A stretch of 64,000 nucleotides of DNA from Pandoraea oxalativorans (lineage in GTDB: Bacteria; Pseudomonadota; Gammaproteobacteria; Burkholderiales; Burkholderiaceae), in assembly GCF_000972785.3 (NCBI RefSeq), contig NZ_CP011253.3, forward strand, positions 310,001 through 374,000. The letters run 5' to 3'. Each line of letters begins with the position of its first letter. The stretch's first letter is position 1. The position numbers and the translations under genes are program-made. Under the pieces are notes generated by a model, which was not told the DNA's origin, did no database searches, and saw nothing but the letters and a program-made list of their open reading frames with translations. Positions 1-9,660 of the stretch are shown here, piece after piece.

Positions 1-49
1 GCGCTTCGGGTTGCGCGCGGTTCAGGGTAAAGGCGAGCGGCTGGACCAT
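1..49 (-). CDS. possible N-terminus of a divergent gene (cut by window edge)
   Basis: An ATG on the minus strand at 47-49 opens a frame (MVQPLAFTLNRAQPEA) that stays open to the window edge. The position, divergent from an aminotransferase/mmsA pair, is where Burkholderiales often carry a LysR-type regulator of that pair, but only 16 codons are visible and no motif can be recognised. Treat the function as unknown. Confidence 0.3.
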   Translation of the reverse strand, partial: MVQPLAFTLNRAQPEA

Positions 50-378
50 GGTTTGACGAAAGTATGGGTAAGAACGACGAGCGAGCGTGCGCAATACGCA
101 CTCCGTTGAACACTCAATCTGCGGTGTACGGGTAAATCCCGAGCGGCATCGTATTCGGCCCCGGCCCACGTGGCGCGGGGCGGGCGGGTGTCCGCTCCAT
201 CGGCTGTTGCCAATACAGTTGAGACGATTGACCGATACAGAATAACCATTTTCCGAGTGACTGTACATGTCTGTACCGGTTCGCCTCTCGTAGCATCGAT
301 CCCATCCACCCGAGGAGCGGCTTTGCGTCGCCAACCCGGGACCTCCTGATCGTGACATGCCCCTGGGGAGACCCCGCG
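50..378. other. intergenic region upstream of the aminotransferase gene
   Basis: This 329-bp stretch holds no convincing gene; the minus-strand frame overlapping it runs into the aminotransferase gene and looks like a shadow. It must contain the promoter of the aminotransferase-mmsA unit and perhaps that of the gene at the left edge. A GGGGAG ribosome binding site lies at 365-370, 8 bases before the ATG at 379. No clear operator or hairpin was recognised. Confidence 0.5.
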
Positions 379-1707
379 ATGAACATGAAAGACCTGAATC
401 TCGATATGACGGCATTCTGGATGCCGTTCACCAACAACCGTCAGTTCAAAAGCTCGCCGCGCCTGTTGGTCAAGGCCGAAGGCATGCACTACACGTCGTC
501 GGACAATCGTCAGATTCTCGACGGCACCGCCGGTCTCTGGTGCGTGAACGCCGGACATTGCCGCACCGAGATCGTCGAAGCGATCCGCCAGCAGGCCGGT
601 GAGATGGACTTCGCACCGACGTTCCAGATGGGGCACCCGAAAGCGTTCGAAGCGGCCGCCAAGATCGCCGAGATCACGCCGCAGGGCCTTGACCGTGTGT
701 TCTTCACGAACTCGGGTTCGGAGTCCGTGGACACCGCCCTCAAGATCGCGCTCGCTTATCACCGCGCGCGCGGCGAAGGCCAGCGCACGCGCCTCATCGG
801 ACGTGAGCGCGGCTATCACGGCGTGGGCTTCGGCGGCATCTCGGTCGGCGGCATCTCGCCGAACCGCAAGGCGTATTCCGGCCAACTGCTGCCTGCCGTC
901 GACCATCTGCCGCACACGCTCAACATCAAGGAAGCCGCCTTCACCAAGGGGCAGCCGACGTGGGGCGCGCATCTGGCCGACGAACTGGAGCGCATCGTCA
1001 CGCTGCACGACGCGTCGACCATCGCCGCCGTGATCGTCGAGCCGCTGGCAGGCTCCACCGGCGTGCTGGTGCCGCCGCAGGGCTATCTGCAAAAGCTGCG
1101 CGAGATCTGCGACAAACACGGCATTCTGCTGATTTTCGACGAAGTGATTACGGGCCTGGGCCGCCTCGGCAAGCCGTTCGCCGCGCAGTACTTCGGCGTG
1201 ACGCCGGACATCATCACGATGGCCAAGGGCGTGAACAATGCCGCTGTGCCGATGGGGGCCGTCGCTGTGAAGACGAGCGTGCACGACACCATCGTCGACG
1301 CCGGTAACACGGGCGCCATCGAGTTCTTCCACGGCTACACGTACTCGGGTCACCCGCTGGCCGCCGCCGCTGCCTGCGCTGCGCTCGACGTCTACAAGAA
1401 CGACGGCCTGTTCGAGCGTGCCGCCAAGCTCGCCCCGCACTTCGAAAAGTCGATCCACGCGCTGCGCGACCTGCCGAACGTCGTGGACATTCGCAACCTC
1501 GGGATGGTCGGCGGTATCGAGCTGTCGACGCGCGACGGCAAGCCCGGCGCACGTGCGCACGAGATCTTCGTCAAGTGCTTCGAGAAGGGTGCGCTGATCC
1601 GTTACACCGGCGACATCCTTGCGTTCTCGCCGCCGCTCATCATCAGCGAAGCGCAGATCGACGAGTTGTTCGGCATCGTCTCGGAAGCCATTCGCGAGAC
1701 CGCATAA
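379..1707 (+). CDS. omega-amino acid (beta-alanine)--pyruvate aminotransferase
   Basis: Class III PLP-dependent aminotransferase of 442 aa. It probably moves the amino group of beta-alanine or related omega-amino acids to pyruvate, giving malonate semialdehyde and alanine in the cytosol. The start at 379 was chosen because GGGGAG sits 8 bases upstream and the protein then begins MNMKDLNLDMTAFWMPFTNN, as in known beta-alanine:pyruvate aminotransferases; an ATG at 352 would add nine residues lacking family character. Visible motifs are the cofactor-binding Asp254 in IFDEVITGLGR and the Schiff-base Lys283 in MAKGVNN. The next gene, mmsA, follows after 39 bp and can oxidise the semialdehyde, so the two form a catabolic operon. 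Substrate choice within class III is inferred from this neighbour and the N-terminal motif. Confidence 0.9.
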   Translation: MNMKDLNLDMTAFWMPFTNNRQFKSSPRLLVKAEGMHYTSSDNRQILDGTAGLWCVNAGHCRTEIVEAIRQQAGEMDFAPTFQMGHPKAFEAAAKIAEITPQGLDRVFFTNSGSESVDTALKIALAYHRARGEGQRTRLIGRERGYHGVGFGGISVGGISPNRKAYSGQLLPAVDHLPHTLNIKEAAFTKGQPTWGAHLADELERIVTLHDASTIAAVIVEPLAGSTGVLVPPQGYLQKLREICDKHGILLIFDEVITGLGRLGKPFAAQYFGVTPDIITMAKGVNNAAVPMGAVAVKTSVHDTIVDAGNTGAIEFFHGYTYSGHPLAAAAACAALDVYKNDGLFERAAKLAPHFEKSIHALRDLPNVVDIRNLGMVGGIELSTRDGKPGARAHEIFVKCFEKGALIRYTGDILAFSPPLIISEAQIDELFGIVSEAIRETA

Positions 1708-1746
1708 GCGGGCATCCGCATTCACACAGTATTCACGGAAATCGAC

Positions 1747-3273
1747 ATGAACCAACGAGTCAGCACCGAACGTATCGAGCATTGGATTGGCGGCGCAAGC
1801 GTCGCGTCGGGCGAAGCCGAATTGCGCTTTGGCGAAGTGACGAACCCCGCCACCGGCGAAGTGATTCGTCAGGTAGCGCTGGGCGGTGCGAAGGACGTCG
1901 CTGCGGCAGTGGCTGCCGCGCGTGCCGCGCTGCCGGGCTGGCGCGCCACGCCGCCGATGAAGCGCGCTCGCGTGATGATGAAGTACCGCGAGTTGCTTGA
2001 GACGAACCGCGAAGCCCTCGTGCAACTGATCACGCAGGAGCACGGCAAAACGCTCGACGATGCCCGTGGCGAAGTCACGCGCGGTATCGAAGTGGTCGAG
2101 TTCGCCATCGGTATCCCGCATCTGCTCAAGGGCGAGATCGCACCGCAAGTCGGCACCGGCGTCGACACGTACTCGATCCATCAGCCGGTGGGGGTGTGTG
2201 CAGGTATCACCCCGTTCAACTTCCCGGCCATGGTGCCGCTGTGGATGTTCCCGATGGCCGTGGCGTGCGGCAACACGTTCGTGCTCAAGCCGTCGGAGAA
2301 GGTGCCGTCGGCGGCGCTGCTGCTGGTGCGTCTGGCCAAGGACGCCGGTCTGCCCGACGGCGTGCTGAACGTCGTGAACGGCGACAAGGCAGCCGTCGAT
2401 GCGCTGCTCACGCATCCGGACGTGAACGCGGTGTCGTTCGTGGGCTCCACGCCGATTGCGCAGTACATCTACAGCACGGCGTCGGCACACGGCAAGCGCG
2501 TGCAGGCGCTCGGCGGCGCGAAGAACCACGGCGTAGTCATGCCGGACGCCGATCTCGACTTCACCGTTGACGCACTGATCGGCGCTGCGTACGGTTCTGC
2601 GGGCGAGCGTTGCATGGCGATCTCGGTGGCCGTCGCCGTGGGCGACGTGGCCGACCCGTTGGTGGCTCGTCTCGCACAAGCTGCGAAGGCGCTGCCGGTC
2701 GGTGACGGCACCGACCCCGTCGCGCAAATGGGACCGCTCATCACGCGTGTGCACTGCGACAAGGTGAAAGGCTTCGTCGATGCGGGCGTGGACGAGGGCG
2801 CGAAGCTCGTGGTGGACGGCCGTGGCCTGAAGGTCGCCCAGCGCGACGACGGCTTCTTCATCGGTCCGTGCCTGTTCGATAACGTTACGCCGGAAATGTC
2901 GATCTATCGCAACGAGATCTTCGGGCCGGTGCTGTCGGTTGTGCGTGTGAACACGCTGGAAGAGGCGATTGCGCTCATCAACCGCAATCCGTACGCGAAC
3001 GGCACGGCGGTGTTCACGACGTCGGGAGGGGCCGCGCGTCGCTTCGAGGACGAAATCGAAGTCGGCATGGTCGGCGTGAACGTGCCGATCCCGGTGCCGG
3101 TCTCGTACTTTTCGTTCGGTGGCTGGCGCAATTCGCTGTTCGGCGATCAGCACATCTACGGGCCGGAGTCGGTGCGCTTCTACACGCGCTCGAAGGTGGT
3201 TACGCGCCGCTGGTCGGAAGGACGTCCGGCGAATGCCACGTCGTCGCTCGTCATGCCGACGCTCGGTCAGTAA
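1747..3273 (+). CDS. mmsA: CoA-acylating methylmalonate-semialdehyde dehydrogenase
   Basis: Aldehyde dehydrogenase superfamily protein of 508 aa, the usual MmsA length. It oxidises methylmalonate or malonate semialdehyde with CoA and NAD to propionyl-CoA or acetyl-CoA plus CO2. The catalytic Cys289 is in GERCMAIS, the family form of the active site, and the C-terminal block around residue 450 (VPVPVSYFSFGGWRNSLFGD) is typical of MmsA rather than other aldehyde dehydrogenases. It lies 39 bp after the omega-aminotransferase on the same strand, so the pair would turn beta-alanine into acetyl-CoA; valine and myo-inositol catabolism are other known roles of MmsA. A terminator-like hairpin follows 22 bp after the stop. 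Confidence 0.93.
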   Translation: MNQRVSTERIEHWIGGASVASGEAELRFGEVTNPATGEVIRQVALGGAKDVAAAVAAARAALPGWRATPPMKRARVMMKYRELLETNREALVQLITQEHGKTLDDARGEVTRGIEVVEFAIGIPHLLKGEIAPQVGTGVDTYSIHQPVGVCAGITPFNFPAMVPLWMFPMAVACGNTFVLKPSEKVPSAALLLVRLAKDAGLPDGVLNVVNGDKAAVDALLTHPDVNAVSFVGSTPIAQYIYSTASAHGKRVQALGGAKNHGVVMPDADLDFTVDALIGAAYGSAGERCMAISVAVAVGDVADPLVARLAQAAKALPVGDGTDPVAQMGPLITRVHCDKVKGFVDAGVDEGAKLVVDGRGLKVAQRDDGFFIGPCLFDNVTPEMSIYRNEIFGPVLSVVRVNTLEEAIALINRNPYANGTAVFTTSGGAARRFEDEIEVGMVGVNVPIPVPVSYFSFGGWRNSLFGDQHIYGPESVRFYTRSKVVTRRWSEGRPANATSSLVMPTLGQ

Positions 3274-3295
3274 GTCGTCAACTTCGAAGCAAAGC

Positions 3296-3335
3296 AAAAA
3301 CGCTGTCCCGGGATGCCCGGCGACGGCGTTTTTTA
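3296..3335. terminator. bidirectional Rho-independent terminator between mmsA and pxpA
   Basis: A hairpin with arms AACGCTGTCCCGGG and CCCGGCGACGGCGTT (one wobble and a bulge) is followed by a T-run on the plus strand and preceded by an A-run, so it could serve both convergent genes. Confidence 0.75.
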
Positions 3336-3361
3336 TTCGTCGACCACGATCGTTTGATGTG

Positions 3362-4105
3362 TCAGCGCACCGGTGCGATCTCGATGCCTTCGTCCAGCAG
3401 GAAGCTGCGGATACGCTGTGCGAATTCGAGCGCGTGTTCGCCGTCGCCGTGCAGGCATACGGTCTGCGCGTGAATCGGGACGAGCGTGCCGTCGATGGCG
3501 CGCACGCGTTGCGCCTGCACCATCATCAGCGTTTGTGCGAGCGCATCCTCTTCGCGCTCGATCAGCGCGCCTGGCGTGCCGCGTTTGACGAGTGAACCAT
3601 CCGGGTTGTAGCCACGGTCGGCAAACACTTCCTCGACGGCGTGCATGCCCGCCGAGCGCGCCGCCTTCACCAGTTCGCCGCCTGCCAGACCGTAGACGGC
3701 GAGATCGGTATCGAAAGCGCGGATCGCTTCGACCAGCGTTTCGGCCAGCGCGGGGTCGCGCGCTGCCTGATTGTAGAGCGCCCCGTGCGGCTTCACGTGC
3801 GTGAGCCAGCCGCCCTGCGCGCGCACCATCGCGGCGAGCGCGCCAATCTGGTAGAGCATGCCTGCGCGGATTTCGTCGAGCGGGAGCTGCATCTCGGTGC
3901 GTCCGAAATTTTCGCGGTCGGGGAAGCTGGGGTGTGCGCCGATGGCCACGCCGTTCTCCAGCGCCCAGCGCACCACTTGCTGCATCGTGCCGGCGTCGCC
4001 CGCATGCCAGCCGCACGCTACATTGGCCGAGCTGACCAGCGCGAGCAGCGCTTCGTCGTAATCGCAACCTTCTCCGAGGTCGACGTTCAGGTCGATCTTC
4101 ATCAT
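3362..4105 (-). CDS. pxpA: 5-oxoprolinase subunit A (LamB/YcsF family)
   Basis: A 247-aa cytosolic protein opening with [12 protein letters not shown], the hallmark of the LamB/YcsF family. With PxpB and PxpC it forms the prokaryotic ATP-dependent 5-oxoprolinase that hydrolyses pyroglutamate to glutamate. Other conserved blocks are [10 protein letters not shown] near residue 30, VKPHGALYN near 105 and [12 protein letters not shown] near 150. The start has two adjacent ATGs (4105 and 4102) behind an AGGAGA sequence, so it may begin three bases later. It is the last gene of a minus-strand operon, 49 bp after pxpC, and ends at the shared terminator with mmsA. Confidence 0.93.
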   Translation of the reverse strand: MMKIDLNVDLGEGCDYDEALLALVSSANVACGWHAGDAGTMQQVVRWALENGVAIGAHPSFPDRENFGRTEMQLPLDEIRAGMLYQIGALAAMVRAQGGWLTHVKPHGALYNQAARDPALAETLVEAIRAFDTDLAVYGLAGGELVKAARSAGMHAVEEVFADRGYNPDGSLVKRGTPGALIEREEDALAQTLMMVQAQRVRAIDGTLVPIHAQTVCLHGDGEHALEFAQRIRSFLLDEGIEIAPVR

Positions 4106-4154
4106 GCGTTCTCCTGCGGGGACAGCCTTGTCCTGCGTGTTCGATTCTGCGTAT

Positions 4155-5168
4155 TCAAGTGCGCTTGCGCGTAATGGCCGCCACCTTCGGCGTGCTCAGA
4201 ATGCCGCGGTCGTGCCACGCGAGTGCGCGTTCGATCTGGTCAAGATAGCGCAGTTGCTCGCGCAGCGCTTCGCGCGCCTCGGCAGCGGTGCATTCCGAAA
4301 AGTACAGCGTGCTGCCGAGCCGGGCCTGCCCGAGCCGCCAGAGATCGGCCGTGATCACCGTGCCGATCTTCGGGTAGCCGCCGGTCGTTTGCGCGTCGGC
4401 CAGCAGAATGATCGGCTGTCCCGACGGCGGCACCTGGACCACCCCCGGCAACACGCCGTGCGAGAGCAGATCGTGCATGCGGTTCTTCTTGCGCGCGAGC
4501 GGTTCCGGCCCGGCCAGGCGGTAACCCATGCGGTTGCTGTTGGGGGTGACCTGCCACGGGTTTTCCCAGAAGCTTTTGTGCGTGACGGACGTGAAGTCGT
4601 CGTACTCCGGACCGGGCAACACGCGTACGCGGTGTGCGAGCGGGTCGGACAGCCACAGCGGCGGGCGCACGCCCAGCGGCTCGGCCTTGCGTGCGGTGGC
4701 GCTCGGGTGGCCGATGGCGATGCGGTCGCCGTCGTGCAGCGCGCGACCCTCGAAGCCGCCGAAGCCGCCGTTCAGATCGGTGCTGCGCGAGCCGAGCGTT
4801 TCGGGCACATCGATGCCGCCAGCCACGGCCAGATAGGTGCGCATGCCGAAGCGCGAGGGGCGCAACGTCAGCGTCTGGCCTTTGGCGACGGGGAAGCGCC
4901 ACCACGACCACACGGGGGTGCCATCGAGATCGGCGTGGCAATCCGCGCCGGTCAGTGCGACGAGGGTGGCCGACGTGAAACGCATCACACACGTGCCCAT
5001 CGTGATTTCGAGGGTGGCGGTGTTCCGGTCGTTGCCCACGAGCCGGTTAGCGACGGCGCAGGCGAGCGGGTCGAGGGCGCCGCCGCTGGCGACGCCGAAT
5101 GCACGCTGACGGGTTCGGCCCAGGTCCTGAACGGTAGTGAGCAGGCCGGCACGCTGGATGTCGATCAC
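4155..5168 (-). CDS. pxpC: 5-oxoprolinase subunit C (biotin-dependent carboxyltransferase/KipA family)
   Basis: A 337-aa protein of the KipA/allophanate-hydrolase-subunit-2-like family. It begins [18 protein letters not shown], the family signature, and carries [11 protein letters not shown] in the middle and [16 protein letters not shown] near residue 265. It is one of three subunits of the ATP-dependent 5-oxoprolinase. The start is a GTG whose bases overlap the TGA of pxpB (GTGA), so translation is probably coupled. The length matches the family. Confidence 0.92.
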   Translation of the reverse strand: MIDIQRAGLLTTVQDLGRTRQRAFGVASGGALDPLACAVANRLVGNDRNTATLEITMGTCVMRFTSATLVALTGADCHADLDGTPVWSWWRFPVAKGQTLTLRPSRFGMRTYLAVAGGIDVPETLGSRSTDLNGGFGGFEGRALHDGDRIAIGHPSATARKAEPLGVRPPLWLSDPLAHRVRVLPGPEYDDFTSVTHKSFWENPWQVTPNSNRMGYRLAGPEPLARKKNRMHDLLSHGVLPGVVQVPPSGQPIILLADAQTTGGYPKIGTVITADLWRLGQARLGSTLYFSECTAAEAREALREQLRYLDQIERALAWHDRGILSTPKVAAITRKRT

Positions 5169-5827
5169 AGGTCGAGACTCGCGATAGTGAAGCGCACGCG
5201 GTCCCCCGGCGCCAGCAAGGCGGGGGGCGTCGCAGCGGGGTCGAACAAGGCGCTGGTGGCGTGGCCGATGATCTGCCAGCCGCCCGGCGAGTTGAGCGGA
5301 TAGATGCCGGTCTGATTGCCGCCGATGCCGACCGAACCCGCAGGCACGGACAATCGGGGCTCCGCGCGACGTGGCGCGGCGATCGAATCGTCCAAACCGC
5401 CCAGATAGGCGAAGCCCGGCTGGAAGCCGAGGAAGTAGACGATGTATTCCGGTGCGGTGTGGCGCTGCACGACGGTCTTCGGTTGCAGGCGCGCGTGTTT
5501 GGCGACGTCCGCGAGATCGGGACCATGCTGGCCGCCGTAGTGGACGGGAATCTCGATATCGCGTCCGACTTCTCCTGCGGCGGGCTGCGTTTGCCAGGCG
5601 TCGCGCAACCGTTCGCTCAGCACGTCGATGTCGGTGGCGAGCGGGTCGAAGAGCAGCGTGAGGTTATTCATGCCGGGCACGACCTCGCGCACGTCTGGCC
5701 AGTCGCGGGCCAGCGACGCCACGTGCCAGACACGGCGCTGTGTGGCGAGATTGGCAGACGTCGGGCTGGTGCCCGCTTCACACACGAGCGCGCTGTCGCC
5801 GAGCGGCAGGATCTTGAGCGTTGTCAT
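5165..5827 (-). CDS. pxpB: 5-oxoprolinase subunit B (KipI/allophanate hydrolase subunit 1 family)
   Basis: A 220-aa protein with the KipI-family blocks IPVHYGGQHGPDL near residue 95, YIVYFLGFQPGFAYLGGLD near 130 and GGWQIIGHA near 180. It acts with PxpA and PxpC in hydrolysis of 5-oxoproline, a spontaneous product of glutamine and gamma-glutamyl compounds. It starts 3 bp after the upstream cyclo-ligase gene and overlaps pxpC by 4 bp, so it is in the middle of the operon. Confidence 0.92.
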   Translation of the reverse strand: MTTLKILPLGDSALVCEAGTSPTSANLATQRRVWHVASLARDWPDVREVVPGMNNLTLLFDPLATDIDVLSERLRDAWQTQPAAGEVGRDIEIPVHYGGQHGPDLADVAKHARLQPKTVVQRHTAPEYIVYFLGFQPGFAYLGGLDDSIAAPRRAEPRLSVPAGSVGIGGNQTGIYPLNSPGGWQIIGHATSALFDPAATPPALLAPGDRVRFTIASLDL

Positions 5828-5830
5828 GAA

Positions 5831-6493
5831 TTAGCGTGGGTTGCCGGGAGGGCGGGCGTAGGTGGCCGATTCCGTCACGATGGCGTCGAGCGCCAGATCG
5901 TGCGCTTCGGCGCTGAGGTCCTGAACTTCGAGAAGGTCGTAGGCGATGCCGAGCGTTTGCGGTGCGGGTTTCATCGCATACAGGGTGCGGTCGTAGAAGC
6001 CGCCGCCGTAGCCGAGGCGCAGGCCGTCTCGCGTAAAGCCGACGCAGGGCACCAGCAGCAGGTCGGGGACCAGCACCTCGGTGTCGCGCGGGACCGGAAT
6101 GCGGTAGCGGCCTTCCATCATAGGGGTGTCGGGCGTCCAGCGATGGAAGACGAGCGGCGTGGCCGGTGCGGTCACGACCGGCAGAGCTGCGAGTCTGGAC
6201 TGATCGGGTGAGGTGGCGGCCAGCCACGCGGCGATAACGTCGCGGGCGTCGAATTCGTCCTGAATGGGCCAGTAGAAGCCGACGCAGCGCGGCGCGCGGC
6301 GCGAGAGTTCTTCGGCCAGCCGGGCGGCGAGTGCGGCGTCACGCTCGGCGCGTGAGTCGAGGGTGCTCCGGGCGTCGAGCAACGCGCGGCGCAGCAGGGC
6401 TTTCGGGCGCGCGTTCGCGGGCCTTGCGTCAGCCCCATTTCCAGACGTCTGGGCCGCCGATTGGGCGGGGTCCCGTGCTATGCTTGAATTCAC
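5831..6493 (-). CDS. 5-formyltetrahydrofolate cyclo-ligase
   Basis: A 220-aa enzyme that converts 5-formyltetrahydrofolate to 5,10-methenyltetrahydrofolate with ATP. The family block GYGGGFYDRTL is at about residue 160, with VPCVGFTRDGLRLG just before it and VGFYWPIQDEFD near residue 75. The chosen start is a GTG only 23 bp from the divergent lytic transglycosylase start. The first 30 residues look like a low-complexity extension, so an internal start is possible. It heads the pxpBCA operon with a 3-bp gap, an unusual partner for oxoprolinase genes, and may simply share transcription. Confidence 0.9.
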   Translation of the reverse strand: MNSSIARDPAQSAAQTSGNGADARPANARPKALLRRALLDARSTLDSRAERDAALAARLAEELSRRAPRCVGFYWPIQDEFDARDVIAAWLAATSPDQSRLAALPVVTAPATPLVFHRWTPDTPMMEGRYRIPVPRDTEVLVPDLLLVPCVGFTRDGLRLGYGGGFYDRTLYAMKPAPQTLGIAYDLLEVQDLSAEAHDLALDAIVTESATYARPPGNPR

Positions 6494-6516
6494 TTTTTAC
6501 CCGACGCTCCACGAAG

Positions 6517-8523
6517 ATGTCCGAACGTTTGACCCGAGTATATCGCGCCGCCGCGCTCGTCCTGACCGCTGCCGCGCTGGTGGCCTGCAGCACGACCCAG
6601 GCGACAGGCCGTCCCAAGGCGCAATCGGCAGCAAGCCGCTCGGCGCCGTCGGCCGATGCGCTGTCGCAGCGCTCGCCGGACGACATCTTCGTCCAACTGC
6701 GCGAAGCGGCCCGCAGCAACGACGCACCGCGCGCCGCCGCGCTCGCCGCCATGCTCACCGACTACGACGTGCCGTCGTACGTCCAGTATTTCCAGATCAA
6801 GCCGCGCATGTTCGACCGTTCGGGCAAGGCGCTGCTCGACGCACCCGACGACGATATCCGCGCCTTCTTGCGCACGTATGACGGTCAGGCCATTGCCGAT
6901 CGCATGCGCAACGACTGGCTGCTCGTGCTCGGCAAGCGCCACGACTGGCGCACGTTCGACGCCGAATATCCGAAGTTCGCCCTCGACGACGACACCCAGG
7001 TCAAGTGCTACGCGCTGATGTCGCGTGCCTCGCGAGGGGAGAGCGTTACACAGGCCGCCATCGATCTGCTGACCACGCCGAAGAACTACGGCGAGGGCTG
7101 CATCGACATGATCAATACTCTGGCCGCGAGCGGCCAGTTGCCGCGTCAGGAAGTCTGGCATCAGATTCGTCTGGCTTACGAGGAGAACTACACCTCGGTG
7201 GGCAAGCAGATTGCCGATGCGCTGGGTGCGGCGCGCCCGGACGACACGCTGCTCGACATGGCGGCGACGCGTCCGGCGCAGATTCTGGCGCGTGGCGTGG
7301 ATGGCTCGGAGGCGTCGCGTCAACTGGCGCTGCTCGCCACCGTGCGCATGGCCCGCTCGGACGCCATGCTCGCGGCGAGCAGCTTCAGCAGTATCGCGGG
7401 CAGCCTGTCGCAGGACGAACGCGCCATCGGCTGGGGCGCGATCGGCATGCGTGGCGCGCTCTCGCAGAACCCGATGGCGATCAACTGGTATCGTCAGGCG
7501 GGCAGCGCCAAGCTCTCGAACACGGCGCAGGAATGGAAGATTCGCGCGGCGTTGCGCGCGGGTGACTGGAATCTTGTGCGCACGGGCATCGAAGCGATGC
7601 CGGCCGCGTTGCGCGACGACGGTGTCTGGACCTACTGGTACGGTCGCGCGCTGCGCGAAGCCGGGCAGGGCGACGCCGCGCGTGCGCAGTTCCAGAAGAT
7701 CGCGTCGCAACCGAACTTCTACGGTCAACTGGCGAACGAGGAACTGGGCAACAAGACGATGCTGCCGCCGCGCACGGTCGTCACCCGTGCCGAGATCGAC
7801 GCCAACCGCTCGAACGCCGGTTTCCTGCGTGCCGCCAAGTTCTACGATATGGGACTGCGTTTCGAAGGCAACCGCGAGTGGAACTGGGAGTTGCGCAGCA
7901 TGACCGACCGTCAGCTGATCGCCGCCGCGCAGTACGCCAACGGTATCGAACTGTTCGACCGCGCAGTGAATACGGCGGATCGCACGAAAGTGGAGCACGA
8001 CTTCTCGCTGCGCTATCTGATGCCATTCCGCGACAAGGTCGATCGCTTCTCAAAGATCGTCGATCTCGACGAGGCCTGGGCGTACGGCCTGATCCGTCAG
8101 GAGTCGCGTTTCATCATCAATGCCCGTTCGTCCGCCGGGGCCGGTGGCCTGATGCAGGTGATGCCTGCCACGGCGAAGATGGTCGCCAAGCAGATCGGCA
8201 TCGACTACAGCCCGGGCATGATGCACGACATCGATACCAATATCCGTCTGGGCACGAGCTATCTGTCGGATATCTACAGTAAGTTCGACGGCTCGGCCGT
8301 GCTCGCGTCGGCCGGTTACAACGCCGGTCCGGGACGGCCGCGCACGTGGCGCTCCACCCTCGACCGCCCGGTCGAAGGCGCGATCTTCGCTGAGACGATT
8401 CCGTTCAACGAGACGCGTCAGTATGTCGAGAACGTGTTGTCGAATACGACGTATTACTCGGCCATCATCACGGGCCGTCCGCAATCGCTCAAGGAGCGGC
8501 TCGGCGTCATCCTGCCCCAGTGA
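6517..8523 (+). CDS. soluble lytic murein transglycosylase (lipoprotein, Slt family)
   Basis: A 668-aa protein with an N-terminal signal ending in LVAC, making Cys24 the likely lipidation site, so it should be anchored in the outer membrane. Residues 60-480 look like the helical superhelix of Slt70-type enzymes. The C-terminal transglycosylase domain has the catalytic Glu529 in IRQESRF, then GAGGLMQVMPAT and ASAGYNAGPGRPRTW. It cleaves peptidoglycan between MurNAc and GlcNAc to give anhydro-muropeptides. The start at 6517 gives a proper signal peptide; the open frame extends further upstream, but into the divergent cyclo-ligase gene. Confidence 0.93.
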   Translation: MSERLTRVYRAAALVLTAAALVACSTTQATGRPKAQSAASRSAPSADALSQRSPDDIFVQLREAARSNDAPRAAALAAMLTDYDVPSYVQYFQIKPRMFDRSGKALLDAPDDDIRAFLRTYDGQAIADRMRNDWLLVLGKRHDWRTFDAEYPKFALDDDTQVKCYALMSRASRGESVTQAAIDLLTTPKNYGEGCIDMINTLAASGQLPRQEVWHQIRLAYEENYTSVGKQIADALGAARPDDTLLDMAATRPAQILARGVDGSEASRQLALLATVRMARSDAMLAASSFSSIAGSLSQDERAIGWGAIGMRGALSQNPMAINWYRQAGSAKLSNTAQEWKIRAALRAGDWNLVRTGIEAMPAALRDDGVWTYWYGRALREAGQGDAARAQFQKIASQPNFYGQLANEELGNKTMLPPRTVVTRAEIDANRSNAGFLRAAKFYDMGLRFEGNREWNWELRSMTDRQLIAAAQYANGIELFDRAVNTADRTKVEHDFSLRYLMPFRDKVDRFSKIVDLDEAWAYGLIRQESRFIINARSSAGAGGLMQVMPATAKMVAKQIGIDYSPGMMHDIDTNIRLGTSYLSDIYSKFDGSAVLASAGYNAGPGRPRTWRSTLDRPVEGAIFAETIPFNETRQYVENVLSNTTYYSAIITGRPQSLKERLGVILPQ

Positions 8524-8590
8524 CGGCCAATGGCTGTCCTCGGGGTGTGGCCGGGTCCGCGAACCCACAGTCATAACGCGGAGGTGACGC

Positions 8591-9541
8591 ATGCGCTATA
8601 ACGTTTGTGTCGTCGGTGGCACCGGTTTCATCGGCAGCCATCTGGTGGCCCGGCTGGTCACACTGGGACACGCTGTGCGTCTGCCGACGCGGCGTGTCGA
8701 AGCCGCGAAGGCGCTCGGTGTGCTGCCTGGCGTGGAACTCGTCGAGTGCGACGTGCACGACCCGCGCGCCCTTGAGCGCGTGATCGCAGGCAGCGACGCC
8801 GTCATCAATCTCGTCGGTATTCTGCATAGCGACCGCGGCACGCCTTACGGCCGCGCGTTTGCACGGGCACACGTGGAACTGCCGCGCAAGATCGCGCAAG
8901 CCTGCAAGGACCGTGGCGTTACCCGGCTGATCCATATGAGCGCGCTCGGCGCAGATTCGAACGGGCCGAGCATGTACCAGCGCTCGAAGGGCGACGGCGA
9001 GGCGGTTGTCCGCGAGTCGGGCATTGCGGCGACGATCTTCCGTCCGTCGGTGGTCTTCGGCCCCGGCGACCATTTCCTGAATACGTTTGCGAAGCTGCAA
9101 CGGCGTCTGCCGGTCGTGCCGCTGGCCAGCGCGAACGCGCGCTTCCAGCCGATCTACGTGTCGGACGTGGCGCAAGCGTTTGCGCGGGCGCTGGAGTGCG
9201 ACGCCACCCTCGGCAAGACGTACGAACTCGGTGGCCCGGACGTGTACACGCTCGAAGCGCTCGTGCGTTTTGCGGGCGCGGCGTGCGGCTGCGAGCGTCC
9301 CATCCTGCCGCTGCCGGACAGCACCGCACGGCTTCAGGCGGCGATCTTCGAGAAGCTGCCGGGTGAGCCGATCATCACGCGCGACAATCTCGACTCGATG
9401 ACGGTCGACAACGTCCTGACCGGCCCGCTGGCCCCGGAACTCGATCTGACGCCGAACGGTCTGGAGATCGCCGTCGACTATCTCAACGGCGGCAACTGGG
9501 AAAAGCGCATGGCGGACTATCGCCGCTTCGCCGGGCGCTAG
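8591..9541 (+). CDS. NDUFA9-like NAD(P)-binding SDR-family protein
   Basis: A 316-aa extended/atypical short-chain dehydrogenase. The nucleotide-binding GGTGFIGSHL is at residues 9-18, followed by DAVINLVGIL near residue 75 and MYQRSKGDGE near 130, where Tyr and Lys of the YxxxK motif are kept. Proteins of this kind resemble the complex I assembly/accessory subunit NDUFA9 and UDP-sugar epimerases; the substrate is not known. A GGAGGT ribosome binding site precedes the ATG. It sits alone on the plus strand between slt and a GST gene. Confidence 0.85.
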   Translation: MRYNVCVVGGTGFIGSHLVARLVTLGHAVRLPTRRVEAAKALGVLPGVELVECDVHDPRALERVIAGSDAVINLVGILHSDRGTPYGRAFARAHVELPRKIAQACKDRGVTRLIHMSALGADSNGPSMYQRSKGDGEAVVRESGIAATIFRPSVVFGPGDHFLNTFAKLQRRLPVVPLASANARFQPIYVSDVAQAFARALECDATLGKTYELGGPDVYTLEALVRFAGAACGCERPILPLPDSTARLQAAIFEKLPGEPIITRDNLDSMTVDNVLTGPLAPELDLTPNGLEIAVDYLNGGNWEKRMADYRRFAGR

Positions 9542-9660
9542 GCCCGACCGAACCGCCGACGTAACACCGTCGGCCGCAACACCGCTTCATCGGTTTCATC
9601 GATTCGCCATCACACGCCAACGCGCGGCGCTCAGGCGCTGCGCGGGCAAAGAAGGTCCTC

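Noticed and set aside
114..437. 107-codon minus-strand frame upstream of the aminotransferase
   Set aside because: It overlaps the start of the aminotransferase gene, has no good ribosome binding site and no family similarity.
22..3297. 1091-codon open frame on the minus strand opposite the aminotransferase and mmsA
   Set aside because: It is a GC-rich antisense shadow. The plus-strand genes have clear catalytic motifs and ribosome binding sites, while this translation is rich in Arg/His and shows no domain.
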